Shown here in pieces: positions 50,401-53,269 of a DNA stretch of 53,269 bases. A model generated the notes under the pieces. That model saw only the letters and a program-made list of their open reading frames with translations, ran no database searches and had not been told where the DNA came from. The DNA is taken from assembly GCA_031180665.1 (NCBI GenBank), contig JAPSLP010000035.1:1-53269 (forward strand), written 5' to 3'. Position 1 is the stretch's first letter; every line of letters starts with the position of its first letter. The stretch is from Cupriavidus sp. (GTDB lineage Bacteria; Pseudomonadota; Gammaproteobacteria; Burkholderiales; Burkholderiaceae). The position numbers and the translations under genes are program-made.

Positions 50401-50613
50401 ATGCGCATCGTCATCGTCATTGCCTTCATCCTGATCGTCTCCAGCCTGGCCTCCGCCCTGTTCTTTATGATGCGCGACCGCGGCAAGTCGAGCGCGCATA
50501 TGGTCCGTTCGCTGACGGTACGTGTCGGCCTCTCGATCGCGCTGTTCCTGTTCATCCTGTTCTCGTACTGGATGGGATGGATCGAAAGCACCGGCATCCG
50601 CACGGGGCCGTAG
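50401..50613 (+). CDS. Twin-transmembrane small protein (DUF2909-like)
   Basis: This 70-residue protein consists of two membrane helices (3-23 and 44-62) joined by a basic loop (RDRGKSSAHMVRSLTVR). Proteins of this size and layout (DUF2909 type) lie within cytochrome oxidase clusters of many proteobacteria, often in this same inverted orientation. A role in oxidase biogenesis is plausible but not shown. A strong terminator follows. Confidence 0.85.
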   Translation: MRIVIVIAFILIVSSLASALFFMMRDRGKSSAHMVRSLTVRVGLSIALFLFILFSYWMGWIESTGIRTGP

Positions 50614-50640
50614 CGCCGGGCACCTTCCGCACAGCCGGAC

Positions 50641-50687
50641 AAAAAGCAAGCGCCGCAAGGATTGGACTCCTGCGGCGCTTGCTTTTT
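50641..50687. terminator. Bidirectional terminator between the small membrane protein gene and ctaE
   Basis: AAAAAGCAAGCGCCGCA (50641-50657) pairs with its exact complement at 50671-50687. Extra AGG/CC pairs lie above a bulged A. T-runs occur on both strands. The remaining ~130 bases to ctaE hold nothing notable. Confidence 0.94.
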
Positions 50688-50821
50688 GGACTGGCAGGCA
50701 ACGCACGGCGATGCCCGCATTCTAAAGGATCGACCGGCGCCCCGAAGCGGTGCCGGTCGCGGCAAACGAAACGGGGGCGCGATGCGCCCCCCGTTTCCCG
50801 CTCCTTCGAACTGGCGTCCGC

Positions 50822-51682
50822 TTACAGCCAGTACACCACGACGTAGAGGAACAGCCACACCACGTCGACGAAGTGCCAGTACCAGGCAGCGCCTTCGAAG
50901 GCGAAGTGATGGTCCGGCGTGAAATGGCCCTTGAGCACGCGGAACAGCACCACCGTCAGCATGATGGCGCCCATCGTCACGTGGAAGCCGTGAAAGCCCG
51001 TCAGCAGGAAGAAGGTCGAGCCGTAGATGCCCGAGGTCAGCTTCAGGTTCAGGTCGCTGTAGGCGTGCATGTATTCATAGACCTGGAAGCCCATGAAGAC
51101 CGCGCCCAGCAGGATGGTCAGCACCAGGCCCTGCACCACCTGGCTGCGCTTGCCGGCCAGCAGTGCATGGTGCGCCCAGGTCAGCGTGACGCCCGACATC
51201 AGCAGCAGCGCCGTGTTGATGGTCGGAATCGGCCACGGGCCCATCGCCTCGTACGGCTCGACCGTGCCGGCCGGACCGGCGTTCGGCCACACCGCGGCGA
51301 AATCGGGCCACAGGATCTTGTTGTTCAGGTCGCCCAGCCACGGCATCGTGTAGACGCGGGCGTAGAACAGCGCGCCGAAGAAGGCGCCGAAGAACATCAC
51401 CTCGGAGAAGATGAACCAGCCCATCGACCAGCGGTACGAGACATCGATGCGGCGGCCGTACATGCCCCCTTCCGACTCGCCGATCGCGTCGCCGAACCAG
51501 CTCTTGAGCACGAACAGGAACCACACGATGCCCAGCACGCAGACATAGGGCGCCCACGGCTGGCCGTTGACCCACCCTGCCGCCCCGGCGGCGGTCAGCA
51601 GCAGGCCGAGGGCTGCCGTGATCGGATGGCGCGACGGGCCCGGTACGAAGTAGTACGGAGCGTTTGCGCGATTCGCACTCAT
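50822..51682 (-). CDS. ctaE: Cytochrome c oxidase subunit III
   Basis: Subunit III of the aa3-type oxidase, a seven-span membrane protein. The 286-residue product starts MSANRANAPYYFVPGPSRHPI. It contains the SYRWSMGWFIFSEVMFFGAFFGALFYAR helix with its lipid-binding acidic residue, and ends with GFHGFHVTMGAI and AWYWHFVDVVWLFLYVVVYW. It lies downstream of the DUF2970 gene. Confidence 0.97.
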   Translation of the reverse strand: MSANRANAPYYFVPGPSRHPITAALGLLLTAAGAAGWVNGQPWAPYVCVLGIVWFLFVLKSWFGDAIGESEGGMYGRRIDVSYRWSMGWFIFSEVMFFGAFFGALFYARVYTMPWLGDLNNKILWPDFAAVWPNAGPAGTVEPYEAMGPWPIPTINTALLLMSGVTLTWAHHALLAGKRSQVVQGLVLTILLGAVFMGFQVYEYMHAYSDLNLKLTSGIYGSTFFLLTGFHGFHVTMGAIMLTVVLFRVLKGHFTPDHHFAFEGAAWYWHFVDVVWLFLYVVVYWL

Positions 51683-51789
51683 TCTGTTTTCTCCAGCTCA
51701 GATCTCTGATTCATCGTTATACGCCGGCTGCCCGAGGGCGGACGACGCTCTGTCTTCTGTTGCCTGTTCCGGCCGGCCTGCCTGTTCGC

Positions 51790-52005
51790 CTATCCGCCAA
51801 CCACCAGGCGGACGATGCCGATCAGCACCACCACCAGGATCACCGCGCCCAGCACGCCGGCGACGATCACATGGATCGGGTTCAGGTTGGCCATGTCGCG
51901 ATCGTGTTCCGCGCCCTTGCGCAGGCCGATGAACGACCAGAACACCGCGCGCAACGTCTGCCAGAACGACATCTTGCGTTTGACCGCGTCCTTCAGTTCG
52001 TCCAT
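51790..52005 (-). CDS. DUF2970 family small membrane protein
   Basis: This 71-residue protein has an amphipathic N-terminal part (SFWQTLRAVFWSFIGLRKG, about 13-31) and one C-terminal membrane span (45-68). That is the DUF2970 layout. It sits between ctaG and ctaE, its typical place in betaproteobacteria. The function is unknown. Confidence 0.88.
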   Translation of the reverse strand: MDELKDAVKRKMSFWQTLRAVFWSFIGLRKGAEHDRDMANLNPIHVIVAGVLGAVILVVVLIGIVRLVVGG

Positions 52006-52024
52006 GGCAGCCTCCTCTACTGCG

Positions 52025-52651
52025 TCAGCTGCCGGCGCGGGCCGGCGGCTGGTCGAGATGGCCCTGCGGCGCTGGCGCCATCGGCGTGCCGATCTCGAAG
52101 AATGTGTACGACAAGGTGATGTTCTCGACGTCCTTCGGCAAATCCGGGTCGATCACGAACACCACCGGCATCTCGCGCGATTCCTTCGCCTTCAGCGTCT
52201 GTTGCTGGAAGCAGAAACACTCGAGCTTCTTGAAATACTGGGTGGCCTGCTTCGGCGCATAGCTCGGAATGGCCTGCGCCGAAATATCCCGGGCCTGCCC
52301 GTTGGCGACCTCGTACACGATGGTCGCCATCTCGCCCGGATGGACCTGCATGCTGCTCTTGACCGGACGGAACGCAAACGGGCCGCGGGCGTTGGAATCG
52401 AACTCCACCGTGATGGTGCGGCTGGTGTCGACCTGCGTGTTCTGGCTGACCTTGCCGGCGCTGGCGCCGTAGAGCTCGCGCGTGGTGACGACATTGATGC
52501 CGGTGATCTCGCAGATCTTCTTGTACAGCGGCACCAGCGCATAGCCGAAGGCGAACATCACGCCCACGATCACCAGAAGCCGCAGCATCATGCCGCGGTT
52601 GTAGCGCTTGTCCTCGACGTCGCCGGAGGGAACCGGCTGCTTCGTGCTCAT
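52025..52651 (-). CDS. ctaG: Cytochrome c oxidase assembly protein CtaG/Cox11
   Basis: Cox11 inserts copper into the CuB site of subunit I. The 208-residue protein has one N-terminal span (22-41) and a periplasmic immunoglobulin-like domain. The copper motif CFCF is at 145-148, inside KKLECFCFQQQTL. A Pro/Gly-rich C-terminal tail ends it. It starts 21 bases after the small assembly protein stop. Confidence 0.97.
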   Translation of the reverse strand: MSTKQPVPSGDVEDKRYNRGMMLRLLVIVGVMFAFGYALVPLYKKICEITGINVVTTRELYGASAGKVSQNTQVDTSRTITVEFDSNARGPFAFRPVKSSMQVHPGEMATIVYEVANGQARDISAQAIPSYAPKQATQYFKKLECFCFQQQTLKAKESREMPVVFVIDPDLPKDVENITLSYTFFEIGTPMAPAPQGHLDQPPARAGS

Positions 52652-52672
52652 CTCGATACCTTGCAGCGGGAC

Positions 52673-52804
52673 TCAGCCAAACCAGGTCATCTTGGCGAAG
52701 AAACCCAAAAAGAAGACCAGCACGATCGACAGCAGGATCAGGCCGAGACGGCGATTGGCGGCCTTGCGATCGGTCGGCGATGGGCTTTCTTTTGGATGCT
52801 GCAT
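52673..52804 (-). CDS. Cytochrome oxidase small assembly protein
   Basis: This 43-residue single-span protein (MQHPKESPSP, basic NRR, then LGLILLSIVLVFFLGFFAKMTWFG) sits between ctaD and ctaG. Tiny proteins of this pattern occupy this place in many Burkholderiales. The ATG at 52804 gives the usual length; an ATG at 52861 would add 19 residues. The ribosome site is weak, so it may be translated after ctaD. Confidence 0.8.
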   Translation of the reverse strand: MQHPKESPSPTDRKAANRRLGLILLSIVLVFFLGFFAKMTWFG

Positions 52805-52913
52805 CGAATTCTCGGATAGGTGATGGCCGTGTTGGCCGGTGCGGGCCGGCGCGTCCGGCACCGCGGGCGGAGCGCGGACCTTTCGGCCCGCCGCCCCGCC
52901 TTGCCGGATGCCG

Positions 52914-53269
52914 TTACCGGACCTGCGGCGGCACCTCGAAGGTGTGGAACGGCGCCGGCGACGGCACGGTCCACTCCAGGCCCTCGGCGCCTTCCCACGG
53001 CTTGTCGGCGGCCACTTCGCCTCCGCGGTACGACGGCAGCACCACGAAGAAGAAGAAATACACCTGCATCAGGCCGAAGCCCAGCGCGCCCAGCGACGAG
53101 ATCGCGTTGAAGTCGGCAAACTGGATCGCGTAGTCCGCATAACGGCGCGGCATGCCCGCCAGCCCGAGGAAGTGCATCGGGAAGAAGGCGATGTTGAAGA
53201 AGATGATCGAACCCCAGAAGTGGATCTTGCCGCGGGTCTCGTTGTACATGAACCCGCTCCACTTCGGAC
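52914..53269 (-). CDS. ctaD: Cytochrome c oxidase subunit I, C-terminal fragment (cut by window edge)
   Basis: The frame runs off the right edge, leaving the last ~118 residues of the aa3 oxidase subunit I. They contain the final two membrane helices. YNETRGKIHFWGSIIFFNIAFFPMHFLGLAGMPRRYADY is the conserved subunit I stretch, and LEWTVPSPAPFHTFEVPP is the typical tail. An internal ATG at 53249 is not the start. Confidence 0.97.
   Translation of the reverse strand, partial: PKWSGFMYNETRGKIHFWGSIIFFNIAFFPMHFLGLAGMPRRYADYAIQFADFNAISSLGALGFGLMQVYFFFFVVLPSYRGGEVAADKPWEGAEGLEWTVPSPAPFHTFEVPPQVR

Overview
The window reads as a chromosomal segment of a high-GC betaproteobacterium of the Burkholderiaceae, most like Cupriavidus or Ralstonia. 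The evidence is gene order: kdsD-lptCAB-rpoN-hpf-ptsN-hprK-rapZ, then mutM/mutY, lolB-ispE-tRNA-Gln-prs-rplY-pth, coaD-rsmD-M16 pair-ftsY, and rpoH near a ctaD-ctaG-ctaE-SURF1-ctaA-ctaB-sco cluster. The assignment rests on recalled synteny and protein character, not on a search.

Layout. 1-930 is the 3' end of uvrA, meeting a leftward Na/Pi cotransporter, apt and a KefB-like K+/H+ antiporter. A region with a 12-bp tandem repeat separates that antiporter from rightward kdsD-lptC-lptA-lptB (Kdo supply and LPS export), rpoN, hpf and the PTS-Ntr genes ptsN, hprK and rapZ, with a psiF-like gene among them. The usual kdsC is absent between kdsD and lptC. A LON-domain protein, leftward mutM-mutY, a TPR lipoprotein, lolB, ispE, tRNA-Gln(TTG), prs, rplY and pth follow. 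At 24.1-27.0 kb lies a lower-GC pair of leftward genes that does not look like core genome: a multi-pass coiled-coil membrane protein and a protein with a eukaryotic-type F-box. Next come leftward fdx, coaD, rsmD and two M16 peptidase-like proteins, and rightward ftsY.

From 33.7 kb there is a leftward maleylacetoacetate/maleylpyruvate isomerase and FAH-family hydrolase pair, a rightward nasT-like ANTAR regulator with a nitrate-binding NasS/NrtA-like protein, ybiB, a leftward pirin, and rpoH. rpoH is preceded by a perfect CIRCE operator. A four-gene hydantoin/allantoin (ureide) module follows: NCS1 transporter, racemase, PuuE-type allantoinase and a GntR/FCD regulator. A 22-bp palindrome downstream of a TTGACA-17-TACAAA promoter is its probable operator. 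The rest is the aa3 cytochrome oxidase biogenesis cluster, running off the end inside ctaD.

The points most worth following are the F-box/membrane protein island (candidate host-directed effector genes), the HrcA-type operator with a possible sigma-E promoter on rpoH, the apparent ureide operator, an enlarged Fe-S loop in MutY, the missing kdsC, and the nasT-nasS pair with a terminator-like leader and no nitrate reductase genes nearby. No insertion sequence, CRISPR array or prophage was seen.
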